The notes beneath the pieces are model-generated. The model made no database searches, had not been told where the DNA came from, and saw nothing but the letters and a program-made list of their open reading frames with translations. Positions 31,224 to 43,015 of a DNA stretch of 64,000 nucleotides are shown here, in pieces. The translations under genes and the position numbers were made by a program. Position 1 is the first letter of the stretch; every line of letters begins with the position of its first letter. The stretch covers positions 1,984,001 to 2,048,000 of the forward strand of contig JBHGNT010000010.1 in assembly GCA_043228905.1 (NCBI GenBank), in the 5' to 3' direction. The stretch is from Azolla caroliniana. Taxonomy: Eukaryota; Polypodiophyta.

Positions 31224-33055
31224 TTGACTCTGCTCTGCGGAACGCCCGGCCGGTTCGGTGGGAAGGACACCATGAGCTATTTGGAGGCTTACCGAGCCGA
31301 AATGGTGATGAGGGACATCCTGGACGACAGGCAACTGGCCGGATTCCCACGAGTGGCGGTGCCGAGCATCCACGCGGAGGTGCTCAAGGTACGGGCTAAG
31401 AGTCAGACCTCGACAGAGTTTGAAGGTCGGCTCCTTGAAAAGTACAGGCTTGATGACGCGCTTCGGCTATCGAAGCGGAACTTCATGGAATGGGTGGAGA
31501 CCCCCCGAAAAGGGGAGAAACGCGCTAGTGCTCCTTCGGGAGTTTGAAGAACGTTTCACACGTCGTTCGGCACTGGACCGAACCGTACTGGACACAAGTC
31601 GTGTCCTATTGTTCGTTAAATCGGTGGACACAAGGGACCGGGAGCAAGTGGGCTTCCTGTTGGAGACCGATGACGGCCTAACAACCGACTGGGCCGTGGT
31701 AAAGAGAGTCTGCGGCCGTTTTGACAAACAGCGTGAGTGGGTCGTCGATAAAGGCTTGACGAGGGCGGGTTCTGTTGCGACAAGGAAGGTCGAGGTACCC
31801 CCGCCGGTGCGAAGGGAAGAGACCCAAGACTCGCTCGAGACCGGCTCGACTTCGACCAGCATGGTCAAAGGCTCATCCGAAGGAGCGGCTCTGGAGGAGC
31901 TAACTCAAATGGTGAGGGACCTCCAGATTGCGCAAGCACGGAGGGACAGCGACGAACAAGTTCGCGACCGAAGGCCTTCGGCTGCGAACCGATGCTTGTG
32001 GTGCGACGCGATCGGCCACGCCCGAAAGGACTGCGGGGACGTCGCCGAAGCGATAAGAGCTAACATGGTGTACCTATGGAACGGTCGAGTGCACGCTAGC
32101 AAGACCCGAAGGGCCCTGGATCTGAATATCGGACGAGGGGGTATGAAACGGCTGATGGAAGAAGCAGCGGATTGCCACGCGGAGACCGTCCACTACTCGG
32201 CATCGGCTGGAATCTGGATCGGAAGTGACGAGGTCCGAAAAACGAAGGAAGCCGGATTCTGGTCGTTGGTGCTAGAAGGCCTCGTCGGCGTACGGTTGAG
32301 GAAAGAGGAAGCGGGCCGCGCGAAAAGACGGGTCCGGGAGGTAACCGGGTGGAGTGACCCGGTCGAAGAGAAGACGGGCTTCGTGGAAGCTGCATGCCAG
32401 AACTACGAGGTTCTGGTGGAAGACAAGCGTGTGGGAAAGATCGAGGGGGGGCGAACCCTCACAATGGTATGATACCCCGTTAGGGCTGAAGCAGAAGGAT
32501 GCCGGTGAGACCGGCGCACTGGATAAAGCCAAGAGGGTTGGGTACCGGTTGAGCACGGAGATCGAGAGGACCACGGACCTGCGAAAGGTCCTCGAAGAAC
32601 GTATCCTCAACATCAAAGTGGAGCTATCACTAAGGGAAGTGTTCGGTATCGCCAAGAAGGAGTTCCACGACTCCATTGTAGACTTGGTGAAGCGGAAAAG
32701 GCTTTCGACGGAGCCGGAGCCGAAGAAGTCGGTGGAGGTGCGAACGACGCACCTAGAAGACATAGCCCTGGAGGACGAATTGGTGGAAAGCCACTACTTG
32801 AGGCTACATTGGGCCAGAGCCACTACGAAAACCCATGTCCGGCTCGGGGACGTCCAGGAGCCGGTGGTGGCGTTGGTAGACCACGGTTCGGAGATCAACT
32901 TGATGTCCATGGACTTCTACAAGAAGGGAAAGTGGCCGATCAACACCAAGCACGGGTGGAAGATACGGGCAGCAACGCGCGCCATGGATGTAGCAAAAGC
33001 TTGCCATGGGAAAATAGGAGAATGGCCACATCTATTGCCATTTCCATTATAGGCA
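31224..33055 (+). pseudogene. Gag and protease of Gypsy relic
   Basis: 31224-31547 encodes the Gag start (RFGGKDTMSYLEAYRAEM, RNFMEWVETPRKG). After a frame change, 31530-32472 continues (REFEERFTRRSALDR, SRVLLFVKSVDTRD) with the zinc knuckle CLWCDAIGHARKDC (about 31993-32034). Another frame change leads to 32473-33050 with the protease motif LVDHGSEINLMS (Asp-His-Gly). These regions run parallel to the outer Gypsy Gag and protease. The reading ends at the internal deletion. Confidence 0.8.
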
Positions 33056-33071
33056 GATAGGACTACTCATA

Positions 33072-33600
33072 GCATGGTGATGGGATACATGCCGTCAAAG
33101 TTCATATTCGAACAGAAGCCGATAATGCCAGTGGAAAAAAGTATTGTTTCATGGTTTGCATTGCCATGGCAAGATGAGATAAGTAGAGAAGATCTTCTAG
33201 CATTGAGAATTCGACAGTTGGAGCAGAAGTTGGAAGATATAGAAGTGGTTAAAGCGCGACTAAAGAATGCAAGGCTGAAGAACAAGAAAGACTTCGACAA
33301 ACGACATCGACTTCGTCCGAGGAACATCGTTGAAGGAGATTGGGTGTTGGTCTACGACAGTAGCCTAGACAACTAACATAGTACGGCTCGAGAATTTTAA
33401 CAACAATGGTTTGGACCATATGTGGTGAAGAAAGTGGAAGATAATGCAACATATCGTTTAGTAGAACTGGATGGTACACCACTTTCTTTGCCAATTGCAG
33501 GAAAGAGAATCAAGATCTTTAAGAGAAGAGAGGCCCCAAATCTTGAAATCGAAGCTCTAGACGAGGTAGCCTCGAGCAACGAGGTTGAAAAAGAGTAATT
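33072..33600 (+). pseudogene. Integrase C-terminal end of Gypsy relic
   Basis: MVMGYMPSKFIFEQKPIMPV and WFALPWQDEISREDLLA correspond to VTGYMPVELMTGQAPVMPTE in the outer element (about 2780). A coiled-coil-like Lys/Glu stretch and GDWVLVYD follow. It keeps the stretch that the outer element has lost. Confidence 0.75.
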
Positions 33601-33624
33601 GAAAGAGAAACCTCACCACAATTG

Positions 33625-33662
33625 GCACATACCCGTAGATGTGCAGGTTTGGTGGGGGTGAA
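33625..33662 (+). promoter_or_regulatory. Conserved stem-loop and polypurine tract of Gypsy relic
   Basis: 33625-33644 reads GCACATACCCGTAGATGTGC, then GGTGGGGGTGAA reaches the LTR at 33663. This is the third instance of the hairpin found at 2442-2461 and 10106-10125. Confidence 0.75.
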
Positions 33663-33791
33663 TGTCGTGTGGTTCTTCACACACGATATGAAAACTAGTA
33701 AAATAATTATTTAATATTAGCTTAATGGGTTGGTATGGAAAGATGGACAGCTTCAAGAGCTTTCGAACGCATTTTATGACACATGAAACGG
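33663..33791 (+). repeat. Truncated 3' LTR of Gypsy relic
   Basis: It matches the first 129 bp of the left LTR and then changes to unrelated AT-rich DNA. Confidence 0.8.
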
Positions 33792-34375
33792 ACAACTAAG
33801 TATCAAGTTATATAATTATAAAGTTTGAGAAGATTGAGAAAACAAAACTAAGAGATATCCCACATAGATAGGACAACAATGGATCCCACAGTATATAACG
33901 AAAGTCAGAACATATTACTTTATGTTTATGTGTGAAGCACAGAATGTTCAAGGTGACTTGAGTTGACCTGTGTGGATAAATGGCTTGGATGATTTTGGGT
34001 CGTGGCTAGATTGGCCACGACGCACAATCATGTGCACAATTCGGTCGGATGCGCGGGCGGGTGCACGAGCGCGTGGACGTTTCGAACGGACTCCATATAT
34101 GTTCCACCCTTTTTTTTCTCTAGTTTTTTTCTTCTCTTCTGCTCTCTCCCATTCCTTTCTTCCAAGAATAATCTCTCATATTCATATCGGACCACTCCTT
34201 ACATGGTTGTTGGCTCCTTTCTTTTAAGAATGATCTTTCATATTCATATCCAATCCGTTGTAACATCATTCTAGAATTATAAAGAATCTATTTTCTTTTG
34301 CAAGAAACGAACGTTTTCTCCCACCTACTTGTCTTATGTTTAAATCTTGCTTATGTTGTATGGGTGAGCATTAAT
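33792..34375. other. No gene seen
   Basis: AT-rich with T-rich pyrimidine runs (34110-34160). A good acceptor (TTCCTTCCAG at about 34366-34375) marks the possible exon that follows. Confidence 0.6.
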
Positions 34376-34567
34376 TCCTTCCAGTTCATAACCCTGGCGG
34401 TTTCGCCTCACGATCCGCTCATAGTGACGGATTTTCACAGCACCAGATCCGACCCCTCAACCGGACTCACCATCTACGAGGAGGATGGTGCCATCTACTT
34501 CAAACTCGCCACCTATGATCTTGTCCCCTTTGTTCTTCTCATAACCCAAACTAAAAGCTTAATGTAA
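34376..34567 (+). pseudogene. Possible last exon of the secreted-protein gene
   Basis: After the acceptor the frame reads VSPHDPLIVTDFHSTRSDP, GLTIYEEDGAIYFKLATYDL and ends TQTKSLM with a TAA. Coding style matches the 30.6-30.77 kb part (EFTPDDSISLV), but continuity is inferred because the Gypsy relic lies between. A weaker copy of its 3' end is at about 36850-36960. Confidence 0.4.
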
Positions 34568-36744
34568 CCGGTTTGCTTTTGCAAATGCAAATGTGCATTG
34601 ATCATAATAAAATAGTTCTTTAGTTTGGATCATGTATTGCTAATGCCTACTTCGTGATACTACCTACCACTACCCAAATTCCCCTTTTATGCTAGAGGAC
34701 CTTATGTTTCAAGAAATTTGTCTTTAGCTAACACTAACTAGACTTCACCACTTTCCAAGGCGAGACATCTTTGTGCAATGCAAACATATTGAAATAATTA
34801 GAAATTACAATGAAAATTATAGGTAATAATAGAGCAAAAATAGATTGACAATGATCATTCTACTCAAATGTATGAGTAATTGGCCATTCAATTACTCGCG
34901 GGTTACATGTATGAGTAATTTTAAGTATACATACTTGCGCGAGCTTAGGCAATAAGTAGAGTATATTGATAATTAGGAAGAATATAAATCATACAATGAT
35001 AGGTCAAATCCCAATGAATTGGGAAAAGTGAATCAGAGTTTTCCCAAAGGGGCTAACACAACTTATACCTTGTATTGTTGCCTTTCCAAGGGTCACTACC
35101 AAGTTCAAACGGGTCACCTTCCTCATGGTGGTGTAATTAATCAAGGGATTGAGCGACATCACTCTCCAATGGCGAATACCACATCACATTTCCACACATA
35201 AAAGCACATATAACCTCTCCACTCCATGCAACAATCATGGCAGCCTCGAATGCATTCTAAGTTAAAGACACCAATCAAGAAATATATTTGTCTTAATTAG
35301 ATCTAGATACTTACAAAATAAGAAAGATATGCACTTTCTCAATTAAATAGGTAATATCTAAGTAAAAAGAAGATGTACATAATATCAAGTTTTGTCATGA
35401 GATCTTTCTCCCCCCTTGACCACAGTATATCACACCATCTAACGGATTGCAAATTAGTGTTCATTAGATAACATCCCATGAGGTAGAACTCATACCATGT
35501 TAGATTAATCTCTTAGCCTAGAGTTCTTTGATTTTCCCAAATCTTTCTTAAGGTCTAAACTATTGCTTGTGGCCTAGTCTAATGGTTGGTTGGTGGTTAT
35601 AACCCTTAACCCGTCACATATAGACCTTGGACATTGCTTCCATTCTAATGCCTTGAATGTAAAGTGTTCTTATAACTCACAAGTAGGCCAAATTGCAATT
35701 CTTTTATATTGCACTAGATATATTTATTCGTAGCTTAGATTGAAGGCTAGACATAGAACCGGGTTTCCTAGGCATTCCCTACGTGAACCCATGAAGACAA
35801 TTAACAACTTTACGGTCAGTGAAGACACATAGCAGTCATACTCAAAGTTGATCACTCAAGAGCTACAAATTACCACAATTTAAAATACACATTCAAACAT
35901 AAGTTTAGACCATAAGCAAGGTAAAGTCATACTTACGAAGAATGTGGTTATATGATTTGCAATTCACAAGTGGATTAAAATTCAATGGGATTCATACTAG
36001 TTATTATTTTTTAGTAAAATGTAAAGTGAGAGGACTTTATGGGTAATGTATATTTTATCATGATTCATAAGCAATGTAAAGTCATAATTAGGAAGAAAGT
36101 GGTTATATAATTTGTAATTTATTGACAACAAAATGGACTACTTGTGATTGATCATAAAGACAAGATAAATAAACTTTAATGAATGTGAACAGTAATGGTC
36201 ATTAATTGTGATAAAATAGCAATGAAAAAAATAAAATATATATATTATTGTTCACAAGTGGCTCTTCCTCTCCTCATTAATCAATGTATAGGTGTGGGAG
36301 CTTACGTAAAGGTCACACTAAATTCAAGTTGTGGTTTAAATTCCATGCAATGATGCTAAAGATGTAACATATTTTAGTATCCTTGCCAAAGCTTGGCTTT
36401 TACATGGATTTTGTTTTATGGAACCACCTTGAGGTAGTTGCAAGTCATGCAAGGATGTACCATTGTCTACCCTTTTGTTCGTGAGATGGGTGAGAGTGAG
36501 TCTCAATCACTCTCGAGCCACTTACACATAGACTAACTACTAAAGCAAACTCTAATCTTACTCTATGACTTAATGATTTATAAAAAACGATACTTTATCA
36601 ATTGACAAAGATGAGAGACTTCACCACATTTCCACGCACTTGATAGAATAGCCAAGCGATAAGAAATCAATCAACTCGGTTTAGTTAGGTTTTTGGGAAA
36701 ATGAATCAAAAATTTTGCCAAGTTATAAAATAGTTGGAGCCATT
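34568..36744. repeat. AT-rich intergenic DNA, partly duplicated
   Basis: No gene is supported. A block around 35452-35510 (ACATCCCATGAGGTAGAACT) recurs at 37540-37590, and 34560-34640 resembles 36890-36960, so this is one half of an old duplication of about 2.1-2.3 kb. Confidence 0.55.
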
Positions 36745-36885
36745 TTACATAGGAGGGTAAGAAGAGACTTGGATAAGATTGAGTTTGGGGATATATCCGT
36801 GATTCGGCTTGGCAATGTCACTATGAGGAGTGTGGTGTCAGTACTCAGAGATGATCCTTTTCCCTTCCTCATTCTCACAAACTAG
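36745..36885 (+). pseudogene. Possible paralogous 3' exon remnant
   Basis: A frame reads DKIEFGDISVIRLGNVTM, RSVVSVLRDDPFPFLILTN and a stop TAG. The following 3' DNA resembles that after 34567. Too short for a family call. Confidence 0.3.
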
Positions 36886-36930
36886 AGCGGACTTCTTAAT
36901 GTAATTGGTTTGTGCATTGATCGTATATAA

Positions 36931-37403
36931 ATAAAATGTCCCTTGACGCTCGATCATGTTTCGTCAAATTTGTCATGCCGAGATCTTCATGGAATGCAAA
37001 AACATACGGACACGATTAGAAGTCACAATGACAAAATAGATATATGTAGAAATGAATGGGCAAATTGGAAATTGTTTGTTATAAGCAAAGCCCCCAATAT
37101 CCCCCAATGAATTTGTTTGTGATAGTTTGCAATAGTTAGTATTCAAAGGGTGCAAACTTTGGGTAAATAAAATGTCCCTTGATGCTCGATCATGTTTCGT
37201 CAAATTTGTCATGCCGAGATCTTCATGGAATGCAAAAACATACGGACACGATTAGAAGTCACAATGACAAAATAGATATATGTAGAAATGAATGGGCAAA
37301 TTGGAAATTGTTTGTTATAAGCAAAGCCCCCAATATCCCCCAATGAATTTGTTTGTGATAGTTTGCAATAGTTAGAATTCAAAGGGTGCAAACTTTGGGT
37401 AAA
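36931..37403. repeat. 236-bp tandem duplication, nearly identical
   Basis: Copy 1 starts at 36931 and copy 2 at 37167 (ATAAAATGTCCCTTGA). I see only about two differences (GACGC/GATGC, GTATTC/GAATTC), so it is recent. No gene is inside. Confidence 0.93.
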
Positions 37404-38200
37404 GGGGATTCAGTTTAAATCATACAATGATAGGTTAATGATCACATCTCCAATTGTGACCCGCAAACTAGGGTCTTGGGCAGGACCCTTCAGGTTCGAT
37501 TAGGTGCGTCACCAAATGGATTTCCCATCCATGATTAGTGTTCATTAGACAACATCCCATGAGGTAGAACTCATACATATTAAATGAATCTCTCCATCCC
37601 TCTGGGAGCTGCAAAAGAGCCAAGATCTCTCATCTAGAATGTGTTTTTGCTGTCAAGTATCCCATCAACTATCGCAACTCTTGCAATATATATTCTCTAA
37701 TGGAATACATTGCGCTAAAGGTTGGCTCAAAATTATTTTGCACAAAATCTCGATGTTGACCATCAGGCTCTTCCAAAAGAAACAACATAGATAGGGGTGT
37801 CATAATTCAAGATTCTAGGTTAAATCACAGCCAGCATGTTGTGTCGAATCGAAAGCAGTACTCCACAAGAGAGAATGCTTGTATTATACAATCCTGAGTG
37901 TGGAAACAGCATTCTGTGGGCAGTCCAGCATAACCAATGCCAACATATACAACTACAGATCTGGGATCATGGTCATATACAACTACCCATTTGGACCTTT
38001 ACACTATACCGTGACAAGTGCAAAGTGTACACCTACTCTGGTCTTGAATGCTCATTTGACTACATATGTATCATGAGAAGATCACAGAGTACACCTACTC
38101 TTATACCCATGTGTCATGCCAAGAGCAAACAGTATACTTACTTTAGTCTTGAATGCTTTCTCTCTCATTGAAAGAGAAAGAGAAAGAGAAAGAGAGTGGG
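37404..38200. other. No confirmed gene; weak open frames
   Basis: Two overlapping plus-strand frames (37836-38171 and 37879-38076) lack any recognisable motif. GTACACCTACTCT recurs three times (38027, 38091, 38145 region). A GAAAGA microsatellite lies at 38165-38195. Confidence 0.4.
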
Positions 38201-39916
38201 GGGTAGAATGGTGATGCTTCTGGGTAAATGGGGTTTCCACTGATTGAATGTGTGTGTACATGATGTCCAATGGCCTAGGTTTTACAAGAATGTATATCGA
38301 TATGTATCCCTCGTGTGTGCACGCAGCGCATGTGTGTACATGAAGAGTTTTCCCCAATGTCTGTATATAGCATTGACATGAAAGAAGTGCTCATTTTTTT
38401 ACGGGTATTAGAAAGTACTCCATTCCATTTGTTAGTAGATAGCCTTGGAACCTAAATGATTTTGTGCAGAGATTGTACATTACAATCTATTGTTGGATCA
38501 AGATCTTTTTCTACGCTTCTTCGAAGAAGACAAGAGGTGAATGTGTCATGCATCAAAGCCTTTATTTACTCCACAAAGTCAGAATCACCAAGCCAAGAGT
38601 GACCCTTGGAAAAAGTCCTAACAACTATGAATGCTACCTTTTTAGTGACATTTGCACCATGAATTCTATGTATTATTATAATTTACGGAGAGAGCGATGT
38701 AAAGCTTGACAAAGTTTACATAGTGATCGCTTAAAAGAGGCATTTGACCAAATAAAACAAAAAAGAACTCAATAAACAAACACCCGTTCACAAATCCTAA
38801 ATGGGACTAAAGGAAACCAGTATTCACACTTTGGTCTAAGTATGCTCAACTTTTCATAGGAGCAACATTATGCAGCACGTCTTTAAACAGTAAAAGAACC
38901 AGAGGTATAAGGCAGGGATGACAAACATTGTACTATTAAGAAATCTCTTCAAGAGTAGTTCATTATAAATTTACTTACTTTCACATCACATCTACTATTT
39001 AAATTTTACACAACACAAATACATACATAACCATGGTACATCTGGGTACCAATCAATATATATGTATAGTAATTTTCAAAACACACATCACCCTCGTCAC
39101 GTTCCTAACTTGGTTTCACAACATCACACATTCCCACATATAAATACTAAAAATATATCATTATTCCAGAAGACTAAACGATCAAACAAATATGCTAGTG
39201 AAGACTAAAGGATGATAGATGGAAAACATTAAGACAATGTCCAATCCAACAAACCAACTTAAAAAAGGCATTGACTTTTATTGATCCAAAATCCAATACA
39301 TGGACACAAACAATCCAATCCAATTAAGTGCTTGCCCTTTTAGCCTTTCCCAATTCTTAGTGTAGTAAAAAAAGCAAACAAGATCTTAATATTATATCAC
39401 TCAAGCAAATATCGATTGAAAGTGGGCCATGTGCCAGCATCTTATTCCTTTGGGTTGATGTTTTTGCAAGTTTGTAAGCTTTAAATGACCATGTTCTCTC
39501 TCTTTAGTGATCTTCAGTTCTGGAATAGCATCAATGTTCTGTCGATTGAGAAAGATGGGGTTTTCTTACATCATTGAATATCAATTGCATTCATCTAGTG
39601 ATGAGCATTATTGTTTACCTAGCCTATAAAACAAATACTTCATTAGAAACGAGAGATTTATGAACATAAAATATGATGATGAATTTGGAGAGGGTGCTGA
39701 TAGCCAATCACAGCATATAGCCATGGATAGACCAAGGGACTCATCAACACATACATAGATAGGATATATGCAGTGATTGATGATGAGAGACCATGTGTCA
39801 TGTATATAGAGAAAAGTTAAGGCTCTTCTTTTATGCCCACATATATTTATGTGTATATATTAAATAGAATAGATAGATTGGAATGGGTGGGGTTGGGTTT
39901 GGTGGTAATTCCAATT
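38201..39916. other. No gene seen; 3' flank of the P450
   Basis: AT-rich DNA with short poly-A/T runs and no long frame, tRNA or repeat boundary that I can support. Confidence 0.6.
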
Positions 39917-42068
39917 TTATCTCATTGAGACATGGGTCTTGAGGCCATGTGCCATGTAAAGCACAACCATCATGCTATACTTGAGTGGGTGCCCTTCTAC
40001 GATCTCGAACAAGAAATACTTCAGTAATAGGATCGTTGTCATCTTCATTTGGAGGTATGCTGAATCCTTGCCAATGCACATCCTCGGCCCCGCCTACGGA
40101 AAAATAAGAAAGGAAGGTACAAAACAGTGTGTCAATGTCATGTTCAGAATGTGTCCATACAACTTGAGTGCAAGTAGTATGCTGACTACCAAACCCATCA
40201 TCAGTAATAGGAGAGTACTATCCACTCTCAAGCTACCGTTTAATGCATCACATTGCTAAACTACTGCACCTGAAATGCTGTGAGCTTGAAAGGAGATGGA
40301 GTTTGGAAGACTCCGTCCTTGAGCCATCGTTCAGGCTTGAATTCAAGCGCATCCGGTCCCCATAATGACTCAAGCCTTCCCATTGCATAAGGACTATAGC
40401 TAACAAAGTTCCCGGCTTTGATCTTAGTGCCATCAGGAAATACATCGTCGTTAACCGCCATCTTTGATTCCTATGATAGATATATCATCGCAAAACCATA
40501 TTAATATACATTACTGGTACGGAGAATCAGTATATAAATGGCCCGAAAAGCCCTGACAATTTAGAGTTGAAGCACATACCAAAGGGACAGCCGGATATAG
40601 GCGTAGGGCTTCAGTGATGGCAGCATGAAGATAATGCATCTTATTGAGGGCTTGGTAATTCAACAGATTCGCAAACTCGTACATATCTTTACTAATACCG
40701 TCATTCTCGAATTCGGCAAATGTGGTTGATGCTCCACCATTGCATCGAGAATTATAGCCATTAGTCGATCCGCATTTCTTCACATCCTTGAGAATGGCCT
40801 CAGTTTCATTGAGAATGTTATCTACCACACGAGGGCTTCTGGATAGCATTGAGAAAAGCCACGACAGCGTAAGGGATGTCGTATCCCGACCGGCAATGAT
40901 GAAGTTTATGACAACATCTCGGAGCTGCTTGTCGCTATAAGGTAAACCTTCGTCATTTGAGAGGCTCATGAACCTCGAGAGCAAGTCTTCTCTCTAAAGC
41001 ATGGACACAAACAAATATGCATTTAGACATGCTAATTCAGTTTACCTTTCAAACAACACAAATTTGCATTTAGACATGTTAATTGAGTACTCAGCTCTAT
41101 CCATACCTCCTCTACTCGGGCTCCAATGTCTTCCCGAGAAGTCTTGATCTCGGCACGCCGGGTGTTGATGACCCCGTAGATAAAAGTATTCACGCACTCG
41201 ACACACTCTCGGAGCTTAGCTTCGCCGCCCACATTGAGAAACCTCTTGATCTTCCAAGTGTAATCGACATAACGGCGGATAATTAGCTTATTGGAATCAT
41301 CAAAAGCTTTAGCAAAAGGGAGCTCAGGCAGCTCAGGCGACAAGCTCCCGAGATCAACACCGAACCCAATCTTGCAGATGGTGTCAAGGGTAAGGCGCAT
41401 GAATAAATCCTTGAAACAGCAGAGATTTGAGAATGTATTAGATTCAGACGGGTAATTAAGGACTACTTAAACAAACATGGATGGATGGAGGTATAAACTA
41501 TGAGATTTAGGGTTTCCATACTTGCATGTCGACAACACGATGGTTTTTCGAGGATTCGATCAATATGCCGACTAGCTTGAGGGCCTGTCTTCGAAATGCA
41601 TGAGTACTGTAGTCCCTTAGCTTACCAGAAGAGAATTCGAGGATGGCCACTTTCCTCTGGCGGAGCCATTTCTCACCATCGACATTGAAGATACCATGGC
41701 CCATCATGTCCACAAATCGCTCGTGTATGAGGTGACCCTGCCAATCAGTAGAGTTTCATCGTCAAACCCTAATCCTCTATACATAGGTACAGACAGACAG
41801 ACAGACACATGGAAAACGTCTATGTCCACCCCTAGATCATATGAATCCATGAATCACAGAACATAAAGAACACCTGCACATTGCCAGTAAAAACACAGGA
41901 TTCATATATGAACTGCGAACCCCCCCGCCCCACACACACACACACACACACATACACAAACCCTAAAACCATCAATGCCTATGCAGATCAGACAATTACA
42001 GGCAAGATACAGAGGCGTACGTAGAGAGCAAGAAGGAAAGGAGAAGCACAATGTATGTAGGAGGGAAC

Positions 42069-42100
<32 letters not shown>

Positions 42101-42649
42101 AGAGCAAGCAGAATTGCATGGATATAGATAATTAAGGATGGATAAGGATGGATTAGGATTAACCTTAGGGTAATTGGCAAAGTTGGTTTTGAGAATGTGC
42201 TCCACGTTGGAAGGGTCGCAGGTGAAGGTGTTATTGATGGAGACCATGGGCACAGAGAAGGTGGAGATCCGCTTGCAATAGAAGAGGAGCCAGTCGTGGA
42301 GGTTGTCGAAGTTGCGAGCTTGCTCCACGATGCAGCCGATGAGGGGCCATGTCCTGGGGCCTTTGTACTTCCTGGCCGTCTGGATGGCGCGGTGGACCAG
42401 GACCCAGGAGAGGGCGAAGAGCGAGAGGGCGAAGAAGCAGAAGGGGAGGAGGGACAGGGACGAAGAGAAGGAGGGGCCAGAGAGCAGCAGGGGCGGCGGC
42501 GGCGGCAGGACATGGTGGCGATGGTGGTGGCGATGGCGATGGAGGTGGCTGTTGAGCATGGCGTGCGGCCATGGGAGCTTGAGCTCACGGAGGAGGAGTG
42601 CAGAGAGGAGGGTGGTGCGGGGAGCTGGAGTTTCCATGGAACCTTCCAA
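39917..42649 (-). CDS. Cytochrome P450, CYP704-like (CYP86 clan fatty-acid hydroxylase type)
   Basis: Six exons with GT-AG introns, all phase 0: 42164-42649, 41522-41737, 41107-41409, 40580-40993, 40270-40470, 39917-40093; total 598 aa. Residues 35-46 are His-rich and 49-53 are Pro; a membrane anchor spans about 62-86, then KGPRTWPLIG. The I-helix motif AGRDTTS is at 369-375, the K-helix ExxR at 463-466 (EALRLYP), PERW at 519-522 and the haem loop FQAGPRMCIG with Cys546. NGIF-like GHGIFNVDGEKW and DLFMRLTLDTICKIGFGV are typical of CYP704. This family omega-hydroxylates fatty acids at the ER, some members for sporopollenin or cutin. The protein is longer than usual, from the N-terminus and a Ser/Gly/Asn-rich insert at about 400-435. 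No stop or frameshift. The substrate is not predictable here. Confidence 0.93.
41931..42102. repeat. CA and AAAG microsatellites in P450 intron 1
   Basis: A CA run (about 41931-41951) and an AAAG/GAAA run (about 42070-42102) lie in intron 1 (41738-42163). Confidence 0.9.
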
Positions 42650-42728
42650 GTTCCTTTCAGAGGAGCGCAGAGCAGAGCAGAACAGAGCAGAGAAGAGCAG
42701 AGGTTTTAGGGTGAGCTCGGCATTACCT

Positions 42729-42768
<40 letters not shown>

Positions 42769-42978
42769 AGAGAGACAGAGACAGTAAAGAAGTGAGACCG
42801 AATTGGGGGTGGGGAGTGAGCTTAATAATGATGCCACGGACAGCAGGAACAGAGCAGGGTAGAGAGAGAAAGAAGAGAGAGAGAGAGAGAGAGAGAGATG
42901 TAGAGAGAGAGAGAGCTCATTTAATGCGGCGGTGAGAGACGGAGAGAGACCACCCTCCCTATCCGTGCTGTGCAGCTG

Positions 42979-43011
<33 letters not shown>

Positions 43012-43015
43012 ATAT
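42650..43015. repeat. GA/CT microsatellites in the P450 5' flank
   Basis: GA runs at about 42733-42765, 42875-42898 and 42901-42915, and a CT run at about 42979-43009. On the minus strand the first two are CT-rich leader or promoter sequence, common around plant start sites. No clear TATA box was found. Confidence 0.85.

Larger units (their letters stand above)
30775..33791 (+). mobile_element. Gypsy relic of the outer-element family, internally deleted
   Basis: The left LTR begins TGCCGTGTGGTTCTTC at 30775. The right copy begins TGTCGTGTGGTTCTTC at 33663 and matches for about 129 bp before diverging, so it is truncated. Between them are gag, protease and the integrase end, with RT, RNase H and most of the integrase missing (protease is joined to the integrase tail near 33050). 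Gag, protease and the 3' stem-loop match the outer Gypsy at 1.7-24.5 kb. Confidence 0.85.

Noticed and set aside
42303-42770. 155-codon plus-strand frame over P450 exon 1
   Set aside because: Antisense shadow of exon 1 and the GA-rich leader.
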